This document shows, piece after piece, positions 10,951 through 22,183 of a DNA stretch of 64,000 nt. Each line of letters opens with the position of its first letter. The first letter of the stretch is position 1. Source of the DNA: Dioszegia crocea (taxonomy: Eukaryota > Basidiomycota > Tremellomycetes > Tremellales > Bulleribasidiaceae); assembly GCA_001600615.1 (NCBI GenBank), contig BCKK01000002.1, forward strand, positions 278,809 through 342,808, given 5' to 3'. The translations under genes were made by a program, and so were the position numbers. The notes below the pieces were generated by a model, which saw only the letters and a program-made list of their open reading frames with translations, searched no databases and had not been told where the DNA came from.

Positions 10951-12012
10951 ATTGACAGTAATGATTGTGGGGGTGATAAGAGAAGGGAAGGGGTCGGGCG
11001 ATCGTGTAGACCGAATTAAATGATGTGGCGGTGTAAAATGAGTGAATGTGTAGTTGGAAGGGATGTTATGTTGGAGGGGAACCCCGAGGACAACAAGTAT
11101 CAAAGGACCGAGGGTGAATAAGGTGTAGAGGGGAGGATCGAGCGTGGAGTGTATCTGAAACACCGTCCGAGCTCCAAGCGCGAGGTGCGGGAGGCAAACT
11201 GTGGGGCGTCGCGCACGTTCAAGTTCCTGTAAGGCTTCGGAGTGGTATTCGTAATCCGAATGTTTATGTAGAATGGGTCGTGAGGAAGACAAGACTGGGG
11301 CTGAAAGGTATGAGCGAGGTGAGGGTGAGACAACGCTTCGGAGTCGGGCGAAAGGAAGAGGGATTGATCGCTGGGGTTGTGAGGGCGGCGACCGAGCTTT
11401 TTGAGGGATTTCTTTTTCACCCGCTTATTAGGGATGAAGCGATGGCGGTGTCGAGCCTGGATTATAAAGGGGAAGGAGTATGAAGCTGTGAGGGGTAAGG
11501 GTGGATGAGTTGGTTGATGATTGCTAGAGGAAGGGAGAGGCAAAGGGGAGGGAGAGGCCAGGATGGAAAAACAGGTTGCTATAGGGGGAATGGAATGGAA
11601 TGGGAGCAAATAGCTTAGCGCGTAGATAATTACCGTAATGGGACTACCCGATATAGAATCATTAGGAAATACAGTTACCCCTTTGGGACGTAAACAATAG
11701 CAAACCCTGGATCCCCCCAGATTTGCGGCTTCTCGACTGGGGTCTCGGGCCTTATCTTACCCTGAATCTCGTCCCTGTCCTTGCGGCTTTGTCCCTTGAT
11801 CCTTGTTTGTCCCTCTGACGTCTTGACGCGTCGAAATGTTTTCAATCGCCACTCATCGCGTCACATCGGCCCTTCTTCACTCGGGCGACAAGCCCGGTCG
11901 CCGGCCGCCGGTTCTCAAGATTGCCAGCATGCAGCTCTGCATCGGTAGATATCTTATCTTATTGACATGTCGCGTGGTAGACTCATGCATGGCGTATCAC
12001 AATCTACCCTAC
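10951..12012. other. Long leader/promoter of the GT2 gene and ILV1 3' flank
   Basis: The minus strand lacks any ATG from 10951 to about 11659 and is pyrimidine-rich, as expected for a long 5' leader. An acceptor-like sequence (about 11300-11316) followed by an open frame running into the GT2 gene suggests a 5' exon. A TGACG-rich block with ACGCGTCGA (11826-11834) lies further upstream. Confidence 0.45.
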
Positions 12013-14333
12013 CTAGCTGCACAGGAACATCTTGTACGCCATGTTATCCGTCTCCTCGACGTACGGATATCCCAGTTCTTCAAGGTATCGCTCAAACTCA
12101 TCTGACGCATCTGGGGGTACCTGTACCGCAACCAGCACTTTCCCAACGTCTGACAATCAGCGCTGGACCCGTTCTTGCATTGCAGGCGACTTACCAGCTC
12201 CGTGATTACGGTAGTGGAACATGGTGATGCTGAGGTCTTTCCGTAATCCCGTAAGAAAGTTACCAAGCGCCATAGGCCGCTCTGGGAACTCTGGCAGGAT
12301 CAGCATTAAACAATGAAAGGTATCACAGTTACTGACCGAATCTGAACACCCGTTCATTCTCGACGTATGCACGCCCACCGACCAAATGCCTAACATGGCT
12401 CTTTGCAAATTCGTCCTCGCTCAGATCAAACGCCTCGAGCCCGTGCTCCTTCATTGTCGCAATTAACTCTGCGATCTCTGCCGCGCGCGACTCGGCAGAT
12501 GGGCCAGAAGCGGAGGACGAGGCGGACTTGAGTAAGAAAGAGGTGATGATGTGTCCAGAAGATGATGAGGAATATCGGTATGAGAACTCAGTCACGGCCC
12601 GGCCGTCTAGCAGCGAATGGAATTTGACGAATCTGTTATCAGTACGGTGGCAGCATTGGTAACTTACGATCCTGGCTCTTCTGGTATACGAAGGCACATC
12701 AAGACTTCCCTCCGTTCTCCCACCTCGGCACGCTCAGCTACAAATCGTAATCGCCCGAAATTCATATTACCTCCAGAGATGACGGCAACGAATTTCTTAT
12801 TGGAGTTTTGAAGGTTGTGGCGGATGATATGGGCTTTGAGACCGGCGAGCGCCAGAGCACCTGAAGGTTCCGGGATGGATCTTGTTTCTATTTCGTCAGC
12901 GCTTTGCGTGAACGTCTGGGGCTAAGACTCACCCTCAAAGACATCCTTGATGGCCGCGCAGATCTCATCGTTATTGACCAGCACCACACTGTCCACCACC
13001 TCCCTGCATAGCCTGAATGGCTCTTCGCCAACAATACGCACGGCCGTACCATCCGCAAACGGTCCGACTTCATCCAACAGCACTCTCTTGCCCTTCTTGA
13101 TCGACTTGTCCATCGCATCCCCATCCACTGTCTCCACCCCGTATATCCCCACTTCAGGCCGGGCAACACGGCGGACATACGTTCCTAAACCCGAGAGCAG
13201 ACCTCCACCGCCAACAGCCGCAAAGATCCCATCGAGCGAATCTATATCCGGGATCTGGCGGCATATCTCCATCCCGATGGTTCCTTGTCCTGCAATGACA
13301 TATGGGTTGTCGTATGGCGGGATGAAGGTAAGCCCGTCTTTAGCTGATAGGCGGAGACACTCTGCCTTGGCAGCGTCGAAATCTGAGCCGTGGAGGATGA
13401 CTCGGGCGCCAAGGCGCTGGACATTTCGCCATTTGATGGACGGGGTGGTGGTGGGCATGAGTACAGTTGCGGGGACGTTAAGAGCCTTGCCAGACAGGGC
13501 GACGCCCTGAGCGTGGTTTCCTGAATGATCAGCCCCGCTTAGGTATTTGTTGGTGTGCACATACCAGCGGAACAGGTGATGACACCCTTGATCTTCTCCT
13601 CTTCACTCAGATGCGCCATCATGTTGTAAGCTCCCCGGATCTTGAATGAGAACACCGGGTGGAGATCTTCCCGCTTGAGCCATATCTGCATATCAGCAGG
13701 GCGCTTGGGCCTGCAGAGTGCAAAATCCAGCTCACCTCACACCCAAGCCTCGCCGAAAGATTGACGGCAAGTGTCAGTGGAGTCTCTTTAAGAGACAGAG
13801 GTGCGGCATAAGTCTTGGCTGGGCTATCAGCCTACTTTCCTCGACGTAAATCCAAAACCCTGCCGGACTCACACATCAAGATCATCTTGAGATAATCAGG
13901 CACGGCCCGTCCCTTGCTATCCTTCACCATGACGTGGGCTGGCAATCTATCGTACAGATGCGTAGGCACTTCTTCGTCCGTCTCGCCGTTCTGCACATGG
14001 GCAGAGGATGAAGGTGGCAGAGGTGCAGAAGAAGCATATTCGATCGTAGAACCTGTAGGTGGTGATTTGGCGGAAGAGTGCGATCCTGATCGAGCGGTTT
14101 TCAGCGCTCGGGCAACAGCGGGTGGGGATAAAGATGTTGCGCTTGTCTTTGTGGTGGGTAGTTGGTGGGTGGTCGGTGGAGGGATGGGGCTGGCGTTGTG
14201 ACTGGAAAGTCAAATCAGCTTGAGATCTAAGATTGGCAGTCGATGACAATGCGGTGTTTAGGGCTCACTTTTGAGCGGTCCCGTTGCTTTTGAGCCCTAT
14301 GGCTTCTAGACCTGCTGCGAGGGCTGCTGACAT
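12013..14333 (-). CDS. ILV1: Threonine deaminase (threonine dehydratase), isoleucine biosynthesis
   Basis: PLP enzyme converting threonine to 2-oxobutanoate, the first committed step to isoleucine, normally mitochondrial. The ATG at 14333 ([15 protein letters not shown]) lies in a short first exon. The second exon codes for a Ser/Pro-rich linker. The catalytic domain shows [18 protein letters not shown] with the PLP-binding Lys, then [13 protein letters not shown], the Gly-rich PLP phosphate loop [13 protein letters not shown], and VETVDGDAM. The C terminus carries two ACT-like regulatory modules, the second as [14 protein letters not shown] and [12 protein letters not shown], ending AYKMFLCS before a TAG at 12013. 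The two-module layout matches isoleucine-inhibited fungal Ilv1. The gene is head-to-head with DOT1. Confidence 0.95.
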
Positions 14334-14526
14334 GTTGGCTAGATGTATCGAGGTCAATGGTAGTTGTAAGCACGACAGACGTATAGTCCAACTTTTTATC
14401 GAGTCAAGGGAAGAGTCATCACGTGATGTCTCAATCAACAACAACAAAAAAGTGGGGGCATTCAAAACCATCTCCACCGCTTACATCTCATCCCTTACCG
14501 CCTATACATCTCAGGAGTGGGCAGCG
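14334..14526. promoter_or_regulatory. Compact divergent promoter, ILV1 / DOT1
   Basis: Only 193 bp separate the two start codons, so both genes share one promoter region. An ATCACGTGATG block (about 14418-14428) contains a CACGTG E-box, a candidate basic helix-loop-helix factor site. Confidence 0.55.
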
Positions 14527-16844
14527 ATGGACTTTTTCGGCGGTCAAGGCCCTACTTCAAAAGGCCCAGTCTCAAAAATAGTCACCAAGAAGGTCATCTC
14601 CGTCTCACGGCCGACCTCAGCACCGAATGGTCGACCTGTACCCAATCCCAATGCGTCATCATCGTCCTCCACATCTTCGCCTGTATCACGACAAACAGTC
14701 TCCAAGCCCAAATCCGCACCGACATCCAGAGGAGTATCGGGAGTATCGATCTCTTCTGCCTTGAGCAAATCCCACTTGTCAGCTACGTCTTCCCGCGCAT
14801 CCACGCCGAATGGTGTAAGGAGAAAAAGGACCCCGTCCCCCGTTCGGTCTGAATCGGACAGCTCGGACTCGTCGGCTGGGCGCGGATCTGTCATTCCCAA
14901 ATCACAGCAGAAGAAGCGGAAACGAGCTGAAGATGCTGCGTCTAGCGGAGCGGGCCCGAGGCTGGGCACGCCTTTGAGTCTGTCTGGGGCAAGCAGGTCA
15001 AAGGCCCCTCATGGGCCAAATGGCGGAAAGGACAGACAGTTGTGGTGTATTGATAAAGTCGACGAGAGGGGGGAATGGAGTCGTGGATGGGCTGGATTTG
15101 TGGGATGTGAAGAGGCAGTAAGAGGCGATGTATCAGGTTGGGCGGGAGGTAAAGGTGCAGGCAAAGGGAATGTGGAGAAGTACATTGCTTGTGAGTGATG
15201 TCGACCCCTGTTCCCCGGGGTTCAGCTTCCGAATGCCATCTCAAGTCGCAAGCTAATGTGGCAGACTTTCCCCAAGAGGGATTTGGTAACCAAGACCCGC
15301 TACCCACTGTCGAGCTGTTATATCCCGCTACGGGCTGTAAAGAGCGCTTCGTACTCCTTGTACCTACTTCTGCAAGGGAGTTCAATCCAATACTAGAACT
15401 ACGGACTGTTCTTAAGACAATCCTGGAGCGTGAGTTCCATTTACCCCTATTGAAACCCCCAGCTGATCTGAACCCAGACTACATCCCTCCCTCCCACAGC
15501 CACATCTTCGGCACCCTATCCGATTCAATCGATCTCGATCCCCTCCCACTCCTTCCATCCCGGCTACACTCACCCGCGCCAACTTCCTCAGCCCTCGCTA
15601 CCCCTCCGCCGGACTCATCATCCTCGCCCACCCCGCAACGCCTCGGTGAGACTATAGGCGATGCGATCCGGAAAGCAATTGCGTCGAATCGGCGAGATGG
15701 GCCCGGACTGCTCAAAGCTATTGAGAGGTATAATTCAGCCATGGCGGATCTGCAGCGGAGTGGAGAGATGCGCGAGTGGTTATTGAAGAAGAGTGCGGGC
15801 ATGGGTGAAGGGGGATGGAGCCAGATTGTGGAGATTGTGCATGAACAGGCATATTCGAGAGTCGTCGGGCCGTATTCGGAGCAACTGGAGGTGAGCGAAA
15901 TCTCACTCGTGTTACTGGACAGAGGTCGTGATACCTCTCTTTTTGATCCGCGCTGACGATTCAGCATCACCCAAAGCATCCCGAGGAAGTGTCGAGGTTG
16001 ATCAGTGCTAAAGAGGATTCTTATGGTGAACTAAGGCACAAGTGAGTGACACCTATCAAACTATACTTGACATTTCACCCCCGCTGACGCCCAGACTCAT
16101 GTCTCAAATCATCCTCGAGACGGGCCTGACAGCATCCAGCACATTCGTCGACCTCGGCTCGGGCGTGGGCAATTGCGTCCTCCAGACTGCCCTTCAGGCC
16201 GGATGTCGATCGCTCGGCGTTGAGCTTCTGCCCGTACCGGCTCATTGTGCCCGGCTGCAGGTGGCTGAGGTGAAGCGACGGTGGAGTATGTGGGGGTTAA
16301 ATGGGAACCTGGCGGTTGAAGTCGTTGAAGGAGATTTCAGGGGGAGCTCGCATTGGTTAAAGAGTGCGGATGTTGTTGTGAGTGTTTGTGTGTGACTTCA
16401 TGGGGATGTGGATCAGCAACGAAGTTCGAGCGAAAGAGAGCAAGACTGTCCGAAACCGTGTGGAAGATGTGCTGAAGCCATAGCTCGTGAACAACGAAGT
16501 GTTCCCCCCGTCCCTAAATGATGAGCTCAAGTACCTGTTTTTGGAGCTGAAGAATGGCGCCAAAATCGTCAGTCTCAAGCCCTTCGTCAATGAGGGTTTC
16601 AGGATGAACGAGAGTAATGTGAGTACATTCAGGGGCTGTACCCATTCGATCTTCTCTTCGGATCTGCGCTGACTCCTAGTGTGACTCATTCGACGCCATC
16701 GTCCGCCTGTCGCAGCACAACTACTATAACGACTGGGTGAGCTGGAAGGGGGATTCGGGCAAGTACTACATCCAGGTCATTGACCGGAGCATGAGGGAGA
16801 AGTTTGACGAGGAGCTGAAGAGTGGAGTGAGGCGAAGGCGATAG
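14527..16844 (+). CDS. DOT1: Histone H3-K79 methyltransferase DOT1
   Basis: SAM-dependent, non-SET methyltransferase of nucleosomal H3 lysine 79. The N-terminal 200 or so residues are disordered, rich in Ser, Pro and Lys/Arg, fitting the basic nucleosome-binding tail of fungal Dot1. After the first intron come PLPTVELLYPATG and ERFVLLVP, then a helical segment ending in DSYGELRHK. The catalytic core has the motif I SAM loop FVDLGSGVGNCVLQ, then GVELLP, VVEGDF, and VNNEVFPPSLNDEL after a longer intron. It ends WVSWKGDSGKYYIQVIDRS and a basic tail (TAG at 16844). The ATG at 14527 is preferred because it precedes the first conserved block; the frame is also open upstream to an ATG at 14302, which would overlap ILV1 exon 1 antisense. 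Confidence 0.94.
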
Positions 16845-17075
16845 GGTATCCTGGAGCGCCATGTGTGGAGAACTGTTGTGAGGGGTTTGTTGGACACTGC
16901 CGTTGTCATCGTGCAATAAATATCTGTCAGAATGTAGATCTTTCGAACCGTCGACCATTTGTGAGCGGCAAACTGTGGATCAAGTCCGACGGATGAGAGA
17001 TGTGTTGCATGCTTCACCTCAGCAATTGCGGATGGATAGCTTCTTCGTCCTATTTCTATCATCTTCCTTCCATCC

Positions 17076-17794
17076 CTATTCCATCGGCGTCACAGCGACC
17101 TGTGCCGATCTCAAAACTCTCGACCCAATCATCCACCCCTCGCCCGTCACATCCGCCACCTCTCCGGGTCCCCATGCCTTCCCGTCCGCCCGCTCGCCAG
17201 CATACTCCTTCGGTATCTGCACGAGCGCCTCGTGCGCATTCGGGTCAAATTCTGTCCCCTTCGCGATAACCATCTTAACCACGCCATTCTGCTCAAATGT
17301 CTTCCAAAGCGCCTTCTGTGTCATCTCCACTCCTGACACAAGACTCGCTAGTGGTGTTCCGGGCTCGACGGGTTTGGGGACATGGGAGAGTGCGGTAGAG
17401 AGGACATCGGAGGTGGATAGGAGGGAAAGTGCGAATTTGGAAATTGCGAATTCAGAGGCTTTCTTGCGCTCTTCTTCGATTCGACGGGAGAGAGTTTGGA
17501 TTTCTGCTTGCTTATATTTCCTGTCTTTCTGCCAGGTCTCAGCGAGACCCACAGGTGCAGACACGACTGACTCACTTCTAGCTCCTGTATCTTCGTTTCT
17601 AGCGCCTTGACCTTTTCTGACTCTCCATCGCCGGCTTTTGCAGCCTCTTCTGGTTTCGCCGCCTCGCTGCTGGCGGAGTATAACCGTATTGACGATACAG
17701 CAGCTCGCTGACTGGATAAGGGAAGGGGAGCTGCAGCTGCTGGTCGTGCGAGCCGAGCGGCGGATCTTATGGAGGGAATGGCTCGGGAGAACAT
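17076..17794 (-). CDS. MGE1: Mitochondrial GrpE nucleotide exchange factor MGE1
   Basis: Releases ADP from mitochondrial Hsp70 during protein import and folding in the matrix. The N terminus from the ATG at 17794 (MFSRAIPSIRSAARLARP) is an Arg/Ser/Ala-rich presequence without acidic residues. A coiled-coil dimerisation helix follows (VKALETKIQELE, then after an intron KDRKYKQAEIQTLSRRIEEE). The C-terminal GrpE beta domain shows GVEMTQKALWKTFEQNGV, FDPNAHEALVQIP, and the terminal GWMIGSRVLRSAQVAV, the strongest family signature. One intron is evident. Length of about 220 residues fits the family. It converges on DOT1 with 231 bp between stops. Confidence 0.95.
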
Positions 17795-18171
17795 GTCTGG
17801 GAGTTATAATCGGGATGGATGGACAGGGTCTGTTGGGTGGGGCAGCTGTGCTTGCGGGTGTGTGTAGGGGGTGCGATGTATCGATGTATAGTACTTGCTG
17901 GATCTTTCACTTTCATCTTTTTGCCGCTCGCTCGGCCCCGATTGATCCCGATCTTTACGTCAGCATAAGGAGGCATCCTTTGCGGGAGTTGCCGCTTGTA
18001 GCGATTCGCGCCTTGTGAGCCAGCCAGCTAGCCAGCTTTAACACGCTCTCATCCATGGTATACACTTGCACTCGCTTCGACTCATCCTCTACCTCCACCT
18101 AGACTCCCCTCAGCTAGGAGTTCAGTAGGAAGCTCGACGTGCAACCCAAAAATCCACTTTCTGGAACCACC
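17795..18171. promoter_or_regulatory. Divergent promoter, MGE1 / forkhead-like gene
   Basis: The 377 bp separate divergent start codons. I looked for heat-shock elements (inverted nGAAn units), which would suit a GrpE gene, and did not find a convincing array. Confidence 0.4.
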
Positions 18172-19941
18172 ATGTCGGCCTCACCACCGCCCGCGCCCGA
18201 GGTCGCAGCCGAGTCTACCTCTTCCCCTCCCCTCACCCCTGCTCCAGCCGAGATATCCCTAGACCAACCCCCATCCCCCATCATAGACGCAGAGGAAGCT
18301 ATTCCATCACCAACTACACTCGCCCCCCGCACATCCCTCACCGCAAAACCTAGCTCCTCCACAAAATTAACCGTCCCGGGGAACGGCCGGAACAAGGCTC
18401 GCACAAAATCAAACGGAAATTCCACGGGCATTGAGCTTCCTATCCAACCCGCCATGGGGATAACGGAGTCCATCGCTTCAGCACCGGCTCCACGTCCGAC
18501 GGACTTCTCATATGACCCCAATGCGGCGGATTATGAGATTGATGTCGAGGCGGCCCTAGAAAGGGCGTCGAGAGATGACGATATGCCGGGGAGTCCGACG
18601 TCAAAGATAATGAGAGCGATGGCGCCCCCAGGCGCGTCAATGGTGGATTCAAAATGGCCAGTGGTGAGTTTTTGTCCTCCGAGGAAGGAAGGAATGCAGC
18701 ATGCATGGGTGGAGGTGGAGAGTGGAGGTGTGGCATGGAAGTGGCAGTGTGGCAGTGCCTCGAATTTGCCTTTTGCTGGATTTTGAGCTGACTTTTGCGT
18801 GTAGCCCCCACCCAACGCAAGCGTCAACCTTTTCATCGGTAGGTCACGTCCCGCCTGTCTATATTGGCCATTTACTGATCTCCAGGACGCGCCCTACTTG
18901 CAAATGGGAACGATAACTGGCCTCTTGTGAGCATCACGAAGCGTGCCTCGATCAAACTGACGTTTTCAGAAACCGAACGACATTGTCAACTGGATACGCA
19001 AACACTACCCTGGCGAATGGGACGGAGATGAGGGCCGGTGTTCTGCGCACCGCGTCCGGACGTATCTCGCGCGTAAAGGCGCAGACATGTACTACGAAAA
19101 GCTCGCCCAGGCGTCCATCTCTGGCTGGCGGATCCGGCAGAGCCACCTGTGGCGGTTCGAGAATGGCGGATTTCAGGGGCGGGGGATGAAGCAGGAGGAG
19201 GCTCTATTGGAGAAGGCCAAGGAGACCGAGGCGGCTATTACGGATAAGCACAAGGCGGCTGCGGCTGAGGCTTTGGCGGCGGGACATCCGGGGGTGAAGA
19301 CGAGCATGAGTATGCCCGGGATAATGGACGGGTCGCCAGTGACGAAGAAGGCGAGAATGAGTCGGCAAGCAGCATTGGTTGCGGCAGGCGGATCGAGTTT
19401 GAGCGGGAAGAGAAGGAATGTCAAGCGGGACGATGTCGATCACATCCTGGCGAGCTTGCAACAACAGGCGGCGGCGCAGGCTCTGCAGGCGCAACAGCAA
19501 ATGCTACATCAGCACGAGGAGGAACAACAGGCGGATGATCCCATCGATAATTACTACCCTACCAACTACCAAACCTCCTCTGGTCCAAGCCAACAACAAA
19601 CCCCTATCGAACCTGAACAACTCGATCCCTTACTCTCCGCTGCGACTACGTCTGGCGTCGACAATGGCGCCGACCCTGACGATAACGATGATATCGATAT
19701 GAACATGGTACATCAGGCCATGCAGGCTGCGGCGGGCCATATCGATGATCTTGATATGGGCATCCAGCTGCCGATAGAAATGCAGATGCACGGCGAAGGG
19801 GAGCACGATGACCGCTCAGCGGGTCAATACTTCGGCGAGACATATGGGGCGGGTCAGGGCTATGGACTGGGGATGGGGACAAGTGGGACTGGACAGGAGT
19901 ACTGGGGTGAGGATAGTTATGGGTATCAGCAGGGGCAGTAA
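18172..19941 (+). CDS. Nuclear protein with divergent forkhead/winged-helix-like core
   Basis: The start at 18172 opens a long Ser/Pro/Thr-rich disordered region of about 160 residues. Three short introns bracket the core: NLFIGRALLANGNDNWPL, KPNDIVNWIRKHYPGEW, SAHRVRTYLARKG, and GWRIRQSHLWRFENGGF. The order of a helical LI..AL segment, an 'I..WI...YP' helix, a basic recognition-like helix and an aromatic wing resembles a forkhead domain, but the invariant forkhead residues (W.NSIRHNLS) are absent. The C-terminal half contains an Ala-rich coiled region, a basic nuclear localisation-like patch (KRRNVKRDD), a Gln-rich stretch, and an acidic Asp/Asn/Met segment suggestive of an activation domain. 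A transcription role is inference; the family is not certain. Confidence 0.6.
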
Positions 19942-20342
19942 GCCGGCGGCTGGGCCAAGGGCTTGGAGGGGAAATATATCAGGAAGGTGTGGAGGGTTTC
20001 GGAGCAGTCATATGTCATGGCTAGAAGGATGGGAGAAGGGCTTTTGGGAGTATATTTAGAGCGCATGGGGGCTTCTTCTGTATTGTATGTACTCGCACCG
20101 TAGCGTAGCACAGTGTTCTCGGCGAGGCCAAAAGTCCACGTCACTCTCATGGAGATGGCGCAATCTCCATGCTATCCGGCTGCCCATCCACCCAAGCCAT
20201 CTATCTAGTTATACAGTGCCTTGTTATTATCACATCCATCAGACCATCAACTGACATAGCACAGTCCGCAAAGCGACCGTCAATCCCCTCATTAGATCCC
20301 GGTCGAAACACGCAGCCCGAGAAGAGGACCAAACCCAGCGCC
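19942..20342. other. Intergenic upstream of the ING gene
   Basis: The 401 bp hold the 3' end of the forkhead-like gene and the ING promoter and leader. Nothing else recognised. Confidence 0.4.
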
Positions 20343-21949
20343 ATGCCGCCCAAGTACGCCCTCCCGGCGGCCTCTCCTTCGCCCCCTCCCATTACAGTGA
20401 CCAACGACGCCCAGGACATGCTCGTCATCCAGGATATGATGGATACGCTCGATCAGCTCCCGCCAGAGCTTACGAGAATCTACTCGGATCTGAATGAGCT
20501 TGGCGCTGTCTTGTACAGTACGTGCACCTCCTAGCCCAGTCGTCGTGGACCGGACTGACAATCCCAGCAACCCTACTTCAGCTCCAGAACAAGCTCAACA
20601 CATTGATAGAATGGGTCCAAGATCCCAAGATCAGCCCTGAGCAGAGGTTCCAGCTCTTACAGGAGATAGCGGAAGAGGCGGCGCGATATAAACTAGGAGC
20701 AGATGATAAGGTCCGAGTAGCTGGCGGGGCTAGTGAAGGGGTGAGTTCTGGATATATAGTTGAGCTGATAGTAGATGATGAGTCACCAACGGCACATTAC
20801 CGCACTACTGGCTTCGTCCACCATCCTCAATTCCGCTCCGCCATCACCTTATACCCAAGCCCTCACCCTATCGCAATTACCCTTACCTGCCACCTCGCGT
20901 CGAGGCCAATTATCCCGTGCGGCCAACTCGCCATTCGGCGGACGGGGCTATGTGGCTGCTGCCGGTCCATCGAACGAAGGGGGTAGAGTCGGTGACACAC
21001 CATCCAAGAAGAAGAAGAGTAGGGTGCAGCAGCTGGGCAAGGAGGATGATGATGTCAGTGCGGGAGGCAAGGATAGGAAATTGGCTAGCAAGAAGAGGAA
21101 ACCGTGAGTCCGCCCTCAGACTCGGAGCTGACGATTAGAGCCAATCGAGCTGTGTCACCTACCGACTCTCTAGGATCCACATCCGCTTTCGCTTCTGCGA
21201 AACCTATCGAGCCCCGTACAGCCCGCCAATTGGCCGCTGCAGCCGCTGCCAAGGCGCGACAGATGCAGCGAGCTGACGAGGACTCTGACGACTCGGAGCC
21301 GCGCAAGGGCCCGAGCGGAGTCGGCATGCAGATCACCCCTTCGTCCGACTCGATGTTGCTTGATCGGGGCCTCGGAATTGATCTCGGCGCACAAAGCCGG
21401 GAAACAACAGTGGGGCGCGGAGCGGCGAGTACCCATGTCACGCCGGTGCTTGCTCATGCTCAAGTCGGCGCATCCAAGGAAGGCGGCAGGTCGAGACAGC
21501 GTAGCGGCGCAGCTGGTGTCGGATTGGGGATCAAGAGGGCCAGGGAGGACGACGATGAAGGCGAGAGTGAGCAAGAGGAGGATGAGCGTCCGAAGAAGGG
21601 AGGCGCGGCGGGAGTGGCTGCGGGAACTGCTGCAGCCAGTGGGAAAGCTGCTCTGGCCGATGTAGAGGCTGCAGAGGGTGGTGAGGCAGAGACGGACGGG
21701 GCGGTATACTGCGTGTGTAGGCAGGTGGGGTACGGCGAAATGATCGGTTGCGATGCGGACGATTGCGAGATTGAATGGGTGAGTAGCCTAGCGTGAAAGT
21801 ACGGGTTCAAGCTGACTCTATAGTACCATATCTCATGTCTTGGCTTCGACGCTCCGCCAGAGGGGACGTGGATATGCCCCCAATGTGTCGAGCGGAAGAA
21901 GAAGAATCCCAAGCCGAGCAAAAAAGCGAAACCGAGACGGGCAAAGTAG
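20343..21949 (+). CDS. ING-family protein with C-terminal PHD finger (Yng-type)
   Basis: Subunit type found in histone acetyltransferase or deacetylase complexes (NuA4, Rpd3). The N-terminal ING helical domain starts soon after the ATG at 20343: DMMDTLDQLPPELTRIYSDL, then LQNKLNTLIEWVQDP after an intron, and FQLLQEIAEEAARYKLGADDKV. The middle is a basic and Ala/Ser-rich disordered linker of over 200 residues, with KKKKSR and KKRKP patches. The C-terminal PHD finger reads VYCVCRQVGYGEMIGCD, then CEIEW joined across an intron to YHISCLGFDAPPEGTW and ICPQC, the C4HC3 pattern that binds H3K4me3, with the aromatic Y and W positions kept. A basic tail follows to the TAG at 21949. Which of the fungal paralogues it matches is not decided. 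Confidence 0.92.
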
Positions 21950-22183
21950 GCCATTGAATCCTGGCTGTCCCCCTTCTTGGGCGTCCACGTGCTTGACCAG
22001 TAGACTATTGTAGGGTGATCCCAGATTACGATGTACAATCAGAAATGAGCATGAGTGACCGATATTAAATATGCTGAAGGCTAGCCTTGCAGTGTACTTG
22101 GTCTTGTATGGATCACGCTGTCCCAATGTCCCTTATTATATATGATAACCACACTCGATTCTGACCCTATCCTCAGTCTCCCT

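Noticed and set aside
11100..11609. Separate gene upstream of the GT2 glycosyltransferase
   Set aside because: No ATG exists on this strand in the region; more likely leader sequence of the downstream gene.
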